DNA of 64,000 bases from Candidatus Gracilibacteria bacterium (GTDB taxonomy: Bacteria; Patescibacteriota; Gracilibacteria; BD1-5; UBA2023). Location of the stretch: the NCBI GenBank assembly GCA_028687475.1, contig JAQUAB010000004.1, forward strand, positions 60,785 to 124,784. Direction: 5' to 3'. Shown here piece by piece: positions 9,908-20,864 of the stretch. The notes beneath the pieces were generated by a model, which searched no databases, had not been told where the DNA came from, and was given only the letters and a program-made list of their open reading frames with translations. The first letter of the stretch is position 1; every line of letters starts with the position of its first letter. The position numbers and the translations under genes are program-made.

Positions 9908-10882
9908 CTATTTCTTCTTGGTAATGTCGATCAGAAGAGGAGATGCGATACAGATAGACGAATAGGTACCAACGAGTGTACCGAAGAGAAGTGCGAGGGT
10001 GAATCCCTTCAGACTCTCAGGCCCAAAGAGAAACATCGCGAGAACAACGATAAACACCGTGAGGGAAGTAAAGAGGGAACGACGCATAGTATCATGAATT
10101 GCCTTATCGATCATTTCCGCGAATGAGAGTTTTTTGTTCGCTCCTTCATGAAGCGTAGAACGAATACGATCCATTACCACAATAGTATCATTGATAGAAT
10201 AACCGAGAATTGTGAGCATTGCTGTCAGGAGGAATGTATCGATCTTGAATTGTGGGAAGAAAAACGATGTTATCACGTACAATCCAAAGGCAATCAACAC
10301 ATCATGAACGAGTGATATTCCAGTTACTGCTGCGAATGGCCAGCTCGCAATTCCTTGGATAGATCCACGGAATGCATACTGGATATAGAGAGAAATGGCG
10401 ATAATTGCAAGAGTCAGAGTGATGTATGCAGACTTTTTGATATATGCACCGAATGATTCTCCGATATTTACATAGCGTGATTGAGAGATTTTCGCAGCTT
10501 GGTATGTAGAAAGTTTTTCTGTGAGGCTTTTTACAAAATTCGACTTCAATGTCTCAATATCACTGTCTTTTGCACCTTCAGGAGTGGCAAATCCTGCTTC
10601 TACTACAAATGAACTCGTCCCAGCGATTCCATATACAGTCACATCATTGATGACTTCTTTTCCATCGAAAAGCGTTTCTTTCTTGATACTTTGGGCATAT
10701 TCCTTTGCTGATTGTTCAGCGTTGTTGGCATCACCTCCAGTAGTACTATATTCTATCTGAATTCCTCCCGTCATATCGATTCCCAGATTCACTCCGAGAA
10801 CAAAAGGAGCAACAAGGGAAATGAGCGAAAGTCCAATGGCAATTCCATAGAATTTGAAGCGATTTTTCGTGAAAGAGAACAT
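9908..10882 (-). CDS. secF: Protein-export membrane protein SecF
   Basis: A 324-residue protein with six membrane helices. It has the SecF signature LGIDMTGGIQIEY after helix 1, the large periplasmic domain, and the conserved VHDVLIAFGLY, GYSINDTIVVMDRIR and TSLTVFIVVLAMFLFG segments. With SecD it pulls on translocating proteins using the proton motive force. No secD is found next to it in this window, although the pair is usually adjacent. A heptad tandem repeat lies at its 5' end. Confidence 0.95.
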   Translation of the reverse strand: MFSFTKNRFKFYGIAIGLSLISLVAPFVLGVNLGIDMTGGIQIEYSTTGGDANNAEQSAKEYAQSIKKETLFDGKEVINDVTVYGIAGTSSFVVEAGFATPEGAKDSDIETLKSNFVKSLTEKLSTYQAAKISQSRYVNIGESFGAYIKKSAYITLTLAIIAISLYIQYAFRGSIQGIASWPFAAVTGISLVHDVLIAFGLYVITSFFFPQFKIDTFLLTAMLTILGYSINDTIVVMDRIRSTLHEGANKKLSFAEMIDKAIHDTMRRSLFTSLTVFIVVLAMFLFGPESLKGFTLALLFGTLVGTYSSICIASPLLIDITKKK

Positions 10883-10887
10883 GAGAT

Positions 10888-10922
10888 AGTGATTAGTGAT
10901 TAGTGATTAGTGATTAGTGATG
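10888..10922. repeat. Heptad tandem repeat upstream of secF
   Basis: AGTGATT is repeated four times, followed by the variant AGTGATG, giving a 7-bp period starting 6 bp upstream of the secF start. Confidence 0.85.
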
Positions 10923-11108
10923 AGTACGGATATCACGAGCAAAACAAGTTTTACTCGCTATCAATTACCATTCACCAATTTCCACCCATTTATACGATGA
11001 AGTATATAAAAGTCAAAAGAAACCACATGAAATACCTTGCAGATTCTCTCCTCTTAGGGTATACTCACTTTTATAGCATTCGCCACATTTCCTGTTATCC
11101 TTGCCGTT

Positions 11109-11531
11109 ATGCAGTACAAGATTCCCATCCAGATCGAAAATGAAGACACCATTGTGGCTGGACTTTCACTGAGGCAACTGGCTATCATGATGCTCTGGTG
11201 AGGAGTTGCATATGGTGTATTTCAGAAACTCGTTCCCAATATGGGACAGACAGGCGCGCTTATCATTGCTGTTCCGATTGCTATTGCTGGTATCATTATT
11301 GCATTGGTAAAGGTTTCTGAGATGACATTTCTTCCTGTCGTTCTTTCGATTATGCGTCTTTCTCTGAATTCCAAGTCGCGCATGTGGTCGGTAGGAACAG
11401 ATAGTTATGGAGATCTCGAGGTGGGATATGTAACACTTCCAACACAAAAAGCTGATGCAGAAAGCAATAAATCTCTCGAGACTCGTATGAGTGAGAATGA
11501 AGAAGCAACAGAAAAAATCCTCAAACTCTAA
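11109..11531 (+). CDS. PrgI/VirB3-like membrane protein of a type IV secretion-like system
   Basis: A 140-residue protein beginning MQYKIPIQIENEDTIVAGLS, the usual start of PrgI family proteins. Two membrane helices follow (about residues 22-70) and then a soluble tail. PrgI corresponds to VirB3 of conjugation systems and docks the VirB4 ATPase. One glycine (WGGV) is TGA. It is followed after 16 bp by a TraC-like gene, supporting a T4SS-type operon. No full VirB4 or relaxase is in the window. Confidence 0.8.
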
Positions 11532-11547
11532 TTCCCTGTTTTCTCTT

Positions 11548-12273
11548 ATGGCTGATAAAACCACAAAATCTGTACAAACTGGAAAAAAACCACAAAAAGA
11601 TTCGAGTACACAACGGTATCTTCCTTTTTCCGAGATTCGAGACAATCTCATCATGATGAAGGATGGTTCTTCGCGTATGGCACTTCGTGTGCATGCGATG
11701 AATTTTAATCTGAAGAGTACCGAAGAACAGGATGCAATTCTGATTTCGTATCAGCGTTTCCTGAATTCTCTGAATTTCCCGATTCAGATTGTTGTCCGTT
11801 CACTGAAGGTAGACATCGAAGCGTATATCAACCGCCTCAAAAATCTGGCTCTGAAGCAGCAAAATACACTGCTTCAAGAACAGACGTATAAGTACATTGA
11901 TTTTCTCATGAATCTGGTCGATCTGGCTCAGATTATGAAGAAAGAATTTTATATTATTATTCCATTCGATTTCGAGAGCAATGAGAGTGTACGAAAAACC
12001 GATATGTTTGGGATTTTCCGTTCTTTCTGGTCTGCACTTTCTCAGGAGGAATCGATCGCAGATATTCGTAGTAACCGCATTCGTCTCGAGAAACTCAAGA
12101 AATGAAATTTCGAACGACTTTCTACTGCGAAAATGAGTCTCGAAGCGATCGGACTCAAGGCAGAACCACTGAATAAAGAGGAGCTCATCAAACTCATCTA
12201 TAATTATTACAATCCTCGTCTTCGTACAGAGAACAATCTGAAAGCGGATACAGAGAATTTGAATTTTGGATAG
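11548..12273 (+). CDS. TraC/VirB4 N-terminal-like protein, partner of PrgI
   Basis: A 241-residue soluble protein. The segment YLPFSEIRDNLIMMKDGSSR followed by EEQDAILISYQRFLNSL and PIQIVVRSLKVDIEAYI matches the N-terminal domain found before the ATPase in TraC/VirB4 proteins. The ATPase domain (Walker A/B) is absent, so this is a stand-alone domain. The ATG at 11548 is chosen because it follows the PrgI stop; an in-frame ATG at 11491 would overlap PrgI. It ends at a strong terminator. The likely role is at the cytoplasmic base of a pilus or secretion channel. Confidence 0.72.
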
Positions 12274-12286
12274 ATTTCTTATCAAG

Positions 12287-12313
12287 AAAAAATCCCCGAA
12301 TGGGGATTTTTTT
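12287..12313. terminator. Intrinsic terminator, bidirectional
   Basis: AAAATCCCC-GAAT-GGGGATTTTTTT sits between the stops of the TraC-like gene and the convergent ssb gene. U-tracts on both strands suit both directions. Confidence 0.85.
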
Positions 12314-12316
12314 GGT

Positions 12317-12775
12317 CTAGAACGGAATATCTTCGATAGAAATATCTTCTTCGACTTTTGGCTTTGCCTTGCGTGGTTTCTCTTCTTCCATTGGTGTGCT
12401 TTCTGTAGCTCCTCCGTAAGAAGAACCTTCATCTCGTCCACCAGCCGAAGAGAGAAGAATAACGTTTTCTGCGACAATCTCCGTCTTGTAACGCTTAACT
12501 CCTGCAGTGTCATCCCAGCTTCGAGTTTTGAGATATCCTTCGACGTAGACTTTTTTCCCTTTGTGCATGTATTGTTCTGCGATGTCGGCGAGTCCTCTCC
12601 ATGCGACACAATTATGAAATTCAGTATCTTCCTGAAGAACACCGCTTGCATCCTTCCATTTTCGATTGGTTGCGACAGAAAAAGTAGCAACTTTTTGTCC
12701 ATTTGGTGTCTCGCGAACTTCTGGTTCTGCTGTAAGGTTTCCGATAACCTGGACTTTGTTCAGGGAATTGCTCAT
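12317..12775 (-). CDS. ssb: Single-stranded DNA-binding protein
   Basis: A 152-residue protein with one OB-fold (about residues 3-108: LNKVQVI, WRGLADIAEQYMHKGKKVYV, YKTEIVAENVILL). A flexible tail rich in Gly/Glu/Lys ends with the acidic tip EDIPF, which recruits partner proteins in the SSB family. It protects ssDNA in replication, repair and uptake. The 12776-12973 gap holds only AT-rich leader sequence. Confidence 0.96.
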   Translation of the reverse strand: MSNSLNKVQVIGNLTAEPEVRETPNGQKVATFSVATNRKWKDASGVLQEDTEFHNCVAWRGLADIAEQYMHKGKKVYVEGYLKTRSWDDTAGVKRYKTEIVAENVILLSSAGGRDEGSSYGGATESTPMEEEKPRKAKPKVEEDISIEDIPF

Positions 12776-12973
12776 AGAAAAAATATTTACGGATAAGTGA
12801 TTTCATCGTATATATTTTTCGAGAAATCACAAAATATTTTTTGCTTGATTCTTTCGTTTTTCTATTTCAAAAAATAAAATAGAAAAGAGTGAAGAGAATT
12901 CTTTCCGCTTTCATACCCAAAAATTTGCTTATATTTCGTTTTTCCCGTAGAATGCCAGTATCTTGTACTCTCT

Positions 12974-14077
12974 ATGTCTAATACACCGAAAAAGAAAAAA
13001 GTACTCATCATGACCGCTACGGGTTCCTACAATCTCTGAGATGAATTGATTCTCTCGGAGGAATTGAAGTTTCTTCAGAATCATTACGGGGAAATGGCAG
13101 ATTTTACGATTTTTACGCATGATCAAAAAAGTTCTTTTGTTCATGATTCGAGTGTACATTTTGTGTCGTATTTTCCGAATAATATTTCAAAAAACTTTCT
13201 TGGAAATATTGGGTATTTTTTCAAGAATATTTGGCTGATCCTTCGGGCGGATATTATCATCATTGGGTGAGGCGGACTCATTTTCGATAACGAACCGGGT
13301 GTGAACTTCGATATACTTCTAGCACAATGGTATTTTCGTGTTAAATTAGCGCGTATCAGTGGTGCTGCGATTGTATTTCTCGGACTCTCCATAGAAGTCA
13401 AAAACACGAAAAACAAAATGAAACTCGGAAAGATATTTAAACAAGGAGATTTTATCATACTACGAGACGAAAAAAGTGTCGGTATTCTCGATGCGCTCGG
13501 CATCGCGTCTTCGTATATTCCAGATATTGTTTTTCTCCATGAGCCAAAAAAACTCGAAAAACTTCCTCCAAAAAAACGTGTTGGAATCTCGGTTCGTGGC
13601 GGATTCCTCTGAGATACAGAGCGAGTGATTCCTGAGATTTACGAATTTCTCGAAAAAAGCGGATATGATCCTGTTTTTCTCATTCATACTGCTACGGGTG
13701 AAGATTCTCAGAACGATGCACTGTTTATCAAGCGTATCATGACGGGAAAAACCTATAATGTCACCGGTAGTATCGAACATACGCTCAATCTCTATCCTTC
13801 ACTGCATGCTGTTATTGGTATGCGATTTCATTCGAGTATTCTCGCGTGTATATATGAACTTCCATTTCTCATGATTTCTTATGGTCCAAAAACGGACGAA
13901 CTCATCAAACTTCTCGAATGTGATAATTTTATGGTTCGTCCAGAAACACTAAGTATAGACATTTTTACGAAATTGTGGAATGAACTCGAAGCGAATTATG
14001 ACGCACGAAAAGAGCATCTCAGAATCCGACATCAACAGATTCGAGAAGATCTCACCAACAAACTCCTTACTCTCTAA
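12974..14077 (+). CDS. Polysaccharide pyruvyl transferase family protein
   Basis: A 367-residue protein with the family landmarks TGSYNLGDELIL near the N-terminus, IIIIGGGGLIF, the Rossmann-like KRVGISVRGGFLGD region and the late motif HAVIGMRFHSSILA. Members (CsaB, WcaK, AmsJ) transfer pyruvate from PEP to sugars of cell-wall polymers; in Gram-positives this creates S-layer anchoring sites. TGA encodes the glycine of NLGDE and one of the GGGG run. It starts a plus-strand cluster with two small genes. The exact sugar acceptor is unknown. Confidence 0.83.
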
Positions 14078-14087
14078 TTTTTCTCCT

Positions 14088-14618
14088 ATGGACTGGAACG
14101 CACTCAAACAAAAAACATCATCTTACCTACAAAAAGCAACTCCTTATGTAGAAAAAGCGAAACAGTATGGAGGCAAGGCATTGGATTTCACACAAAAACA
14201 AATCCAAAATACTCCTATCGTTCTCAAGACTGTTGCAGAATATGAGACACTCGTTGTCGATGCGAAACGTCTGATACTTATCTGATATGATGAGACGAAT
14301 CCTCTTTCCCAAGAATTACTTCTCTGGACACCTGTCTGGTCGACACAAGCCTGGTCTGATAATGCTTCACTTCGTTTTTTCTCACTCCAGACTTCTCCAG
14401 AAATTGCGAGACAGTTCGGATTCACATCAGGTGTTGATATGCGAGTATTCTATGTCGGAGAAGAGACATTACATCTGACAGATATGGGAACAATCAAGAC
14501 TTGGTGGAAGAATCGATATTATGATGGAAATATTCCTGAAGAAAAACCATCAAGTACCACAGAAACTCCAATTCCAGAAGATAAAAACCCAATCGAAGAT
14601 CCGCTCAATCAAAAATAA
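14088..14618 (+). CDS. Hypothetical protein, possibly thioredoxin-fold-like
   Basis: A 176-residue soluble protein with one TGA glycine (LILIGYDE). An N-terminal helical, Lys/Gln-rich section (residues 1-55) is followed by alternating strands and helices (RLILIGYDE, LRFFSLQTSPEIARQF, VFYVGEETLHL) in an order that recalls a thioredoxin-like fold without a CxxC site. The tail is Pro/Glu/Thr-rich. It is 10 bp downstream of the pyruvyl transferase gene and 17 bp upstream of a small membrane protein. I do not recognise the family. Confidence 0.7.
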
Positions 14619-14635
14619 ATCTTAATTTTCTCAAT

Positions 14636-14848
14636 ATGCTTACTATCAATTCTCTCGATCTTCTCTTTCTCGTCATGGCTATCATGGCCATTCCGATCGG
14701 TACTCTTCTCACGATGATTCTCTGGCGTATTTATTGTATGCTGGAACGTGCGGAGAAAGTGCTTGATTTCAGTGTCAGAATGATGAATATGCTGCAACAC
14801 TGGGAGAAGATTCCGATGATGATTCTCGAGAAATTCCTCGGGAAATAA
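14636..14848 (+). CDS. Small membrane protein
   Basis: A 70-residue protein with one strong helix (LLFLVMAIMAIPIGTLLTMI, about residues 9-29). It is followed by an amphipathic Met-rich segment (LERAEKVLDFSVRMMNMLQ). It is the last gene of the cluster before a terminator and has no known family. Confidence 0.65.
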   Translation: MLTINSLDLLFLVMAIMAIPIGTLLTMILWRIYCMLERAEKVLDFSVRMMNMLQHWEKIPMMILEKFLGK

Positions 14849-14865
14849 TTCTGATTCATAAAAAT

Positions 14866-14896
14866 AAAACAGGTGATTATTCGTCGCCTGTTTTTT
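14866..14896. terminator. Intrinsic terminator between converging genes
   Basis: AAAACAGG and CCTGTTTTTT arms flank a 15-nt loop that contains the stop codon of the minus-strand mtaB gene, so the terminator and the 3' end of mtaB overlap. Confidence 0.7.
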
Positions 14897-16178
14897 CATT
14901 TAGAGCCTTCATGTAGATTCCTTTCACTACTTTTCCTCGTGCGATTTCTTGATTCGGTAAAAGTTCGATATTTGTCTCGTTGCAGAAAAGATAGTTCTCA
15001 CTCCATCCAGAAAAATGGTTTTCGGATGGGTTTTTTTCGATGAGCACTCGAACCGTTTTTCCTTCCATATTTTTGGCGAATTCTTGGAATACCTCTTCGC
15101 CCACTTTCATGAGATGCTTCAGGCGTTTCTGGGCGATATGATTCGGAACTTGATCGGGAAATATTCCTGCGGGAACATGGTAGTGGTCGACATGCGCTGA
15201 AAACGGGAAAGCATGCAGTTGAGTAATTCCATATTCGCGAACAATATTCTCGGTATCGAGAAAGTCTTTGTCGGTTTCTCCAGGAAATCCGACAATGAGG
15301 TCGGCGCCGATATTTATCTCGACACCATCAATTCTTTGTATGTTCCTGATTTTTCAGAGAACTTCTCGGACTTTTTCACCATCGTAGTGGCGATTCATCG
15401 CTTTCAGAATATTCGAAGAACCGGATTGGATCGAGAGGTGTGCATAGGCATTGATTCTCGGGTTTGCAAAAAGCTGGATAAGTTCATCAGAGCAGAATTC
15501 GACACCGAGTGATGAGATACGTATGCGCTCAATTGATGTTTTCTCGAGTATCGTTTCGACAAGTTCGACAAATCGAGATTCTCGGAAATTGTTCGACGTC
15601 GTGGCTCACCAGGCTCCAAGATTGATTCCGGTGAGGATGATTTCTTTGCCTCCTCAGTCGACAAATGTATTCACTTCTTCGATGACTTCTTCCATCGGAC
15701 GCCACTTGTGTCGGCCACGTGCTTGTACTGTCAGACAGAAAGTACAGAAATTATCGCATCCGGTCTGGATGACCATATACTTGCGCGTGAAGAGCTCTTT
15801 GCCAGCAATTTTGCGAAGAGAGCGAATCTTTGTCTTCATGATTTCCTTTTTTTCTTCGACGGTCACAGCGAAATCATCCGGATCTTCCGGAAGGATTTCT
15901 ATCTTTTCTGCGAATCCTCTGAGTTCTGAATAGACATCGAAAAACTGTGGATCGACAACGCCATCGCGGATATTGCCACATCCTGAGAGATAGAGTTTCT
16001 CTGTTCATGCGAGTTTCGGGAGGACTCGGAGTGCTTGTTTGATCCATTTTGCTTTGGCCTTGTCGGTCACGACGCACGATGCGATAAAATATCCTTTCTT
16101 GTCAGACAAGTGAGGATGGACGAGCCATTTTTCCGCGAAGTATTTGTTCGTTTTGCAACCGAAGACCTTGTATTCCAT
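14877..16178 (-). CDS. mtaB: tRNA t6A37 methylthiotransferase MtaB-like
   Basis: A 433-residue radical SAM protein. The N-terminal UPF0004 domain has cysteines in FGCKTN, IASCVVT and SGCGN that bind an auxiliary 4Fe-4S cluster. The radical SAM domain has CDNFCTFC (C-x3-C-x2-C, near residue 145), then GAWGATTSNN, GADLIVGFPGET and a C-terminal TRAM-like region. MtaB converts t6A to ms2t6A at position 37 of ANN-decoding tRNAs. At least seven glycines are TGA codons. The frame is open over the whole length only under code 25. Confidence 0.85.
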
Positions 16179-16259
16179 GGCAGAAATGTATCCAATTCTT
16201 CCAAAATTACAAAATAATGTTCCCTTGAAATTGGCGAACGATTCTGTACACTCGGATTC

Positions 16260-17420
16260 ATGTATACGATTTCTCTCATCGTTGGGATTATTCCCTTATT
16301 TTTCTCGCATTTTTTCTCGGTGTTTGGTCTGGTGATTGGGCAGGGAAGTTCATTCGAGCGAGTGAAGGTGATTCTCTTTTGTTTTCTCGTTCTTCTAGCT
16401 CTGATTGATGTGATTCTCTTTTCTTATGAGAAATTGGAGCAGATTTCCCGGCGAAAATATCTCATATTCTTCTCGATACTCTTATTTCCTCTCTTGGCTC
16501 ATGGTATTCTCGGATGAAGTTTCGATGCGAGTTTCTTTTGGTGATCGTATGAGAAGCATCATGGATATTTCTTTTTTTCCGCTTTGGTTCTCCTTTTTGG
16601 AATCTCGACATTGCTCGAGAAAAAGGAATACGAGAGGATTCTTAAAATTTCATTTTTTACTTCTCTTGGAGTCGCGATTTTTGCACTTCTCGAATACTTG
16701 CATATATATTCATTTTTTCCACAAGGTGTGGGAAAAATCAGTTGGGAACTCGGGCGGACTATCAGTACACTCGGGAATCCGAATTATGTTGCGGGATATT
16801 TACTCCTTCATCTTCCATTTCTTGTACTTTTTTCATCACGTTATCGCATTGCATTCTGAATACTCCTTGCGTCTGCAATTCTCACGACGGGAAGTCTTAT
16901 CGGAATGGCACTTATGATGGGATATGGTTTTTTTCTCCTCCTCCCGAAGAAATCCTATAGAATCCTGATTCTCTGCAGTATATTCATGATAGGAATTGTC
17001 TGTATGTATTTCTTCTTGCCTTCCGAGAAACTACTCTCATTTACGAGTCGATTCGTGTTGATGTATGAGACCATGCGATTATTTTTCTCTCATCCACTCT
17101 GAATCCTATTCGGAAATGGTTCTGATAGTATCATCACACTCTATTCTGGATCACGATCTAAGCTTATCAATTCCTATTTCCCTGCGACTTCTGCGATTGA
17201 TTCTTCACACAATATTTTTCTCGATATATTGTATTTTTTCGGACTGCCATTTTTTGTTTTTCTCCTCTGGCATGTGAAGAAAATCTGGAGAAATATTGAT
17301 ACCATGAGTCGAGCATCGCTCATCTTGGGAATCCTTTTTTTCTCGTTGAATGTCATCGTCATTGCACCAATTATTCCCCTTATCATCATCCTCGGTTATG
17401 CTTCCCATCAGTCCCGATAA
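16260..17420 (+). CDS. O-antigen ligase/polymerase family membrane protein
   Basis: A 386-residue protein with about ten hydrophobic segments and a large loop near the C-terminus containing DSSHNIFLDILYFFG, the conserved segment of the Wzy/WaaL (O-antigen ligase) family. ELGRTISTLGNPNYVAGYL is also typical of that family. These enzymes polymerise or attach surface glycans at the outer face of the membrane. Four glycines are TGA. It overlaps the YggU gene by 23 bp, indicating coupled translation. Confidence 0.82.
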
Positions 17421-17637
17421 CACATCTCTCACCGTGAAGGTCATCCCTCGTGCGAAGCGAACAGAATTCGTCAGCATCATGGATGATGGCGCACTAAAAA
17501 TCCGTCTCCGGGCAGTGCCAGAAGACGGAAAGGCGAATGAGGAACTTCTCTCTTTTCTCGAACGAGAAACGGGGAAAAAATGGGAAATCGTGAGCGGGTT
17601 TACGAATTCGAGAAAGGGGGTGAAGTTAGTAATGTAG
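17398..17637 (+). CDS. YggU/DUF167 family protein
   Basis: A 79-residue alpha/beta protein with the UPF0235 pattern: LTVKVIPRAKRTEF, LKIRLRAVPEDGKANEELL and the C-terminal SGFTNSRKGVKL. The function of the family is unknown. The ATG at 17398 is preferred; an ATG at 17350 in the same frame lies deep inside the preceding gene. Confidence 0.88.
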   Translation: MLPISPDNTSLTVKVIPRAKRTEFVSIMDDGALKIRLRAVPEDGKANEELLSFLERETGKKWEIVSGFTNSRKGVKLVM

Positions 17638-17727
17638 AAAATATATACACATAATAGTTTTTAGTATCCGTCACGGTAGCAAGCTTTTGTAATAATTAAA
17701 TTCTCAAGACTAGAAATTTACCTCGTA

Positions 17728-18219
17728 TTAATTCTTCACACATATAAAGCTATAATCATAAGATGAATCCCCCGCTCCGGATAGCTTTCTGAAAGTACTT
17801 CAGATAGGACAGGTAGATGTTGGGCCATATTGTTTTGAAGCTCATCACCAACATGCTGCTCACATCAATGGCGTATCTGAACATCAAGCTATTATAGTTC
17901 CGGCAGGAGTACTACTTGGCCATACCGTCTTACAATCAGCACCAATACATATACTACTTCCAGAAAGTGTAGTTCCACTTGGATTGATGGCTTGAAGTTT
18001 TGTATTGAGGTCATTCAGATTATTGATAATCTTTTGTATCAGTGTCTGTGTCACTGGTTGTCCTGCTGCTCATTCACTTGAGTTGATGGTCTGCCATGCA
18101 GCATAAGTGATGCCGATACTTCCGAGAGCCACGATGAGGGAGAGAATCTGGAAGATAGCATTCCGAAAGAGTTTCTTGGTATATCCGAGAATCGAAGAGA
18201 GAAGAGTAGAAGTTCTCAT
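17728..18219 (-). CDS. Hypothetical membrane-anchored extracytoplasmic protein
   Basis: A 163-residue protein readable only with TGA as Gly (seven TGA codons, two of them adjacent). It has an N-terminal anchor (IFQILSLIVALGSIGITYAA, residues about 22-41) like a pseudopilin helix but without a GFTLIE processing site. A short coiled region (LIQKIINNLNDLNTKLQAI) and a Gly/Ser/Cys-rich C-terminal domain with six cysteines follow. I do not recognise the family. It is 75 bp from the end of rnr and shares its strand. Confidence 0.7.
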
Positions 18220-18294
18220 AAGAAAAATAGAAGAAAATAAAATACTCACTTAGATTACCTCAATTTTCTGATAAATGCAAATATTGAACATTTT

Positions 18295-20418
18295 TTATAG
18301 AATTTCTCCTTCCACTCGTCTATCCTCTGTATTCACACCTGTGACTTTCACACGAATAGGTTCTCCGATAGTGTGGAGGATTTTTTGTCCGAGGGAGAGT
18401 GTCCCGCGAATAGAGTCGACAATGTATCGTCATTTTTCTCTTCACTTTCCGAGGTAGACCGTCACTTCGACACCGTTCTCGAGCTCGATGAATATTGCCC
18501 AATCCGTGAATCCATTCACTCTTCCATCGAAAGTTTGTCCGACTTTGTCTGACATGTATCGACAGACCATAATGGCATCAACAGCGCGTTCTATATCGGT
18601 TGCGCGAGCTTCGCCATCACTGCATTTCTTGGCGATTTTTTTTAGAATATGGCGATAGTGTTCCTTCTGTTTTTTGTCGAGGGTTTTCTGGAGTTTTTCC
18701 TTGATGATGCGGTGAACCTGGAGATCAGGATAGCGCCTGATCGGTGAAGTGAAGTGCGCATAATACTCGAGTGCGAGACCGAAATGCATGAGTGACTTGT
18801 CACTATAAAATGCTTTCGCCATTTTCGGAAGAAGAAGGCGAGAGGCTCGATACATTCATTCATCGGTCGAGAGTGTGTCGAGGTATTCTCGAATATGTTT
18901 CGGATGAATCTGTTCATGACTTTTTCCGAGTCCGACTATTTCTCGGATGATTTTCGCATTGTCTTCGGGTGGAAGATGATGGATACGGGAGAGAAATGGA
19001 AGAGAATGCTTCGTACACCATTTCGCCACTTCCTCATTCGCGAGCACCATGAATTCCTCGATCATCATATGTGATGGCCCGCGTTCACGTTTTTCGATAT
19101 TGGTGATATTGTCATTCGCATCGAAAGTAAAAGTTGGTTCCGATGATTCAAAAATGATTTTCCCTTCTTTTTTTCGACGCTTCTCGAGGATATGGAAGAG
19201 TGAGAAAAAATCGGAAAGATGGGGAATCTTTGTTTGTCATTCCTGAGATGTTCAGGAATCCAGTTCCTTACTTTCGTGACCGAAAGTAACAAAGGTCTCG
19301 GGGGTGTCAACTCGATTTTGTGAAGCCTCTTCTCAATTTTCTCTCTGGGGACGATTGCCACCCCCGAACCCCCATCCTTCAGGAACTATATTTACGAGTT
19401 TTTCCTCAATAATTTCTTCATAGATTCCCCGTTTTTGGCTCTCAATAATTCCTTCCGTCATGAAGGTAGCGAGGACTTCTCATTTCTGATCGACTTTCAT
19501 GAGGATCGAGAGGACGAGTTTCGGTTCTCCAGGATGGAGACTACAGAGATCATTCGAGAGTTTTTCTGGAAGCATTGGAATTACGCAACCAGGCGTATAG
19601 ATACTCGTAGTTCTGAGGATCGCTTCTCGATCCAGCTCGCTTCATTCTCGGACATATTCCGCCACATCTGCGATGTGTACCGCGAGAAGGAAATTCCCAT
19701 CCGTATATCGTGCGATACTGATAGCATCGTCGAGATCTTTCGCATCCGCGCCGTCGATCGTCATCGTGAACCAGTTTCGGAAGTCAGTTCGCAGATTTTT
19801 ATTACAGAGAACAGTAGGAAAAAATTCTTCTGCTGTTTCACTGAAAAATGCCTTTTCAAGATTGTCGGTAATATATTTTGGGATGAGGGTTTTCTCTTTC
19901 GATCTTTCGATCTTTCCTTTTGTCATTTTCTCAGCTTCTTCGAGGACTTTCTCAGGAAAATCCGTTCGAATACCTTCCTTGCGGAATAGGAGCATTTCTT
20001 CAGTTTTTGGATCTCCTGATTTTCCGAGAATATTCTGGATTCGCCATTTTTTCTCTTGTTCATAACGTATTTCGACGATATCATCGACCACATAAGCATC
20101 ATTCGATACAACGGAAATATTTCCAATATTTCCAAATTCTCGAAATACTTCTACTTGGATTTTATTACCTTTTATATTTCTGATGGTTCCGATAATAGGA
20201 AGATTGGTACGAGCGATGATCTTCTTGATAATACCTTCCGCAAGATATCATTCGCTTTCCCCGCGTACAATCTTGATCTCAACAATATCTCCTTCGAGAT
20301 ACCCTCGATCGAGCGAGAATGGTCGTATAAAATATTCTTTCTCTCCATTTTTGACGACGACTTTCGTTCGGGAAAAATGAAGTTTTCATCGTACGAATGT
20401 TTCTCGTTTAGATGGCAT
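18295..20418 (-). CDS. rnr: Ribonuclease R, 3'-5' exoribonuclease
   Basis: A 707-residue RNase II-family enzyme: N-terminal cold-shock/OB domains (about residues 15-150), catalytic RNB domain with GADAKDLDDAISI holding the metal-binding aspartates, then HFTSPIRRYPDLQVHR, and a C-terminal S1 domain (GQTFDGRVNGFTDWAIFIEL). It degrades structured RNA. Residues about 335-395 contain an unusual Gly/Asn/Glu/Thr-rich insertion (GWGFGGGNRPQ, THFGHES-like and TSQEGQT segments) within the RNB domain. At least eight glycines are TGA. The start overlaps the NUDIX gene stop by 11 bp. Confidence 0.92.
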
Positions 20419-20836
20419 GGTATTCAATGTTTGTTTTATGATTCAATATCCCATCAAATCCAGCTTGGATATGAGGAATCATCGGATACGGAAGCTCATC
20501 GAGTGACTTCCAGGCGAAGTCATCATGGAGTTCAGGTTCCAGATTATCGGGCATACCTCCCCAAGTATCTACGAGATAGAGATATGCGGTCTTTTCTCCA
20601 TCAATATATGTTGCATGAACAATAGTTTCCGCGCGAACATCAGATTGCCTAATAGTTACTCCAACTTCTTCCGCTGTCTCTCGAATTGCACAATCGAGAG
20701 GATTTTCTCACTCTTCGATCTTCCCACCTGGAACTGTCCAGTGTAGTGGCCAATTTCGTGACTTTCTCGATCGTTTCAAGAAAAGATAATACGATCCATG
20801 TCGAAGAATGATACCAGCAAACGAGGGAAGAACCAT
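20408..20836 (-). CDS. NUDIX hydrolase
   Basis: A 142-residue protein with a complete Nudix box starting at GGKIEEGENPLDCAIRETAE and continuing EVGV; the glycine before ENP is a TGA codon. It probably hydrolyses a nucleoside diphosphate derivative, with a MutT-like layout (VPGGK before the box). It overlaps rnr by 11 bp and lies 28 bp from the PAP2 gene, so the three are probably one transcript. Confidence 0.9.
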
Positions 20837-20864
20837 AATAGAAATATATTTATTGGGAAGAAAT

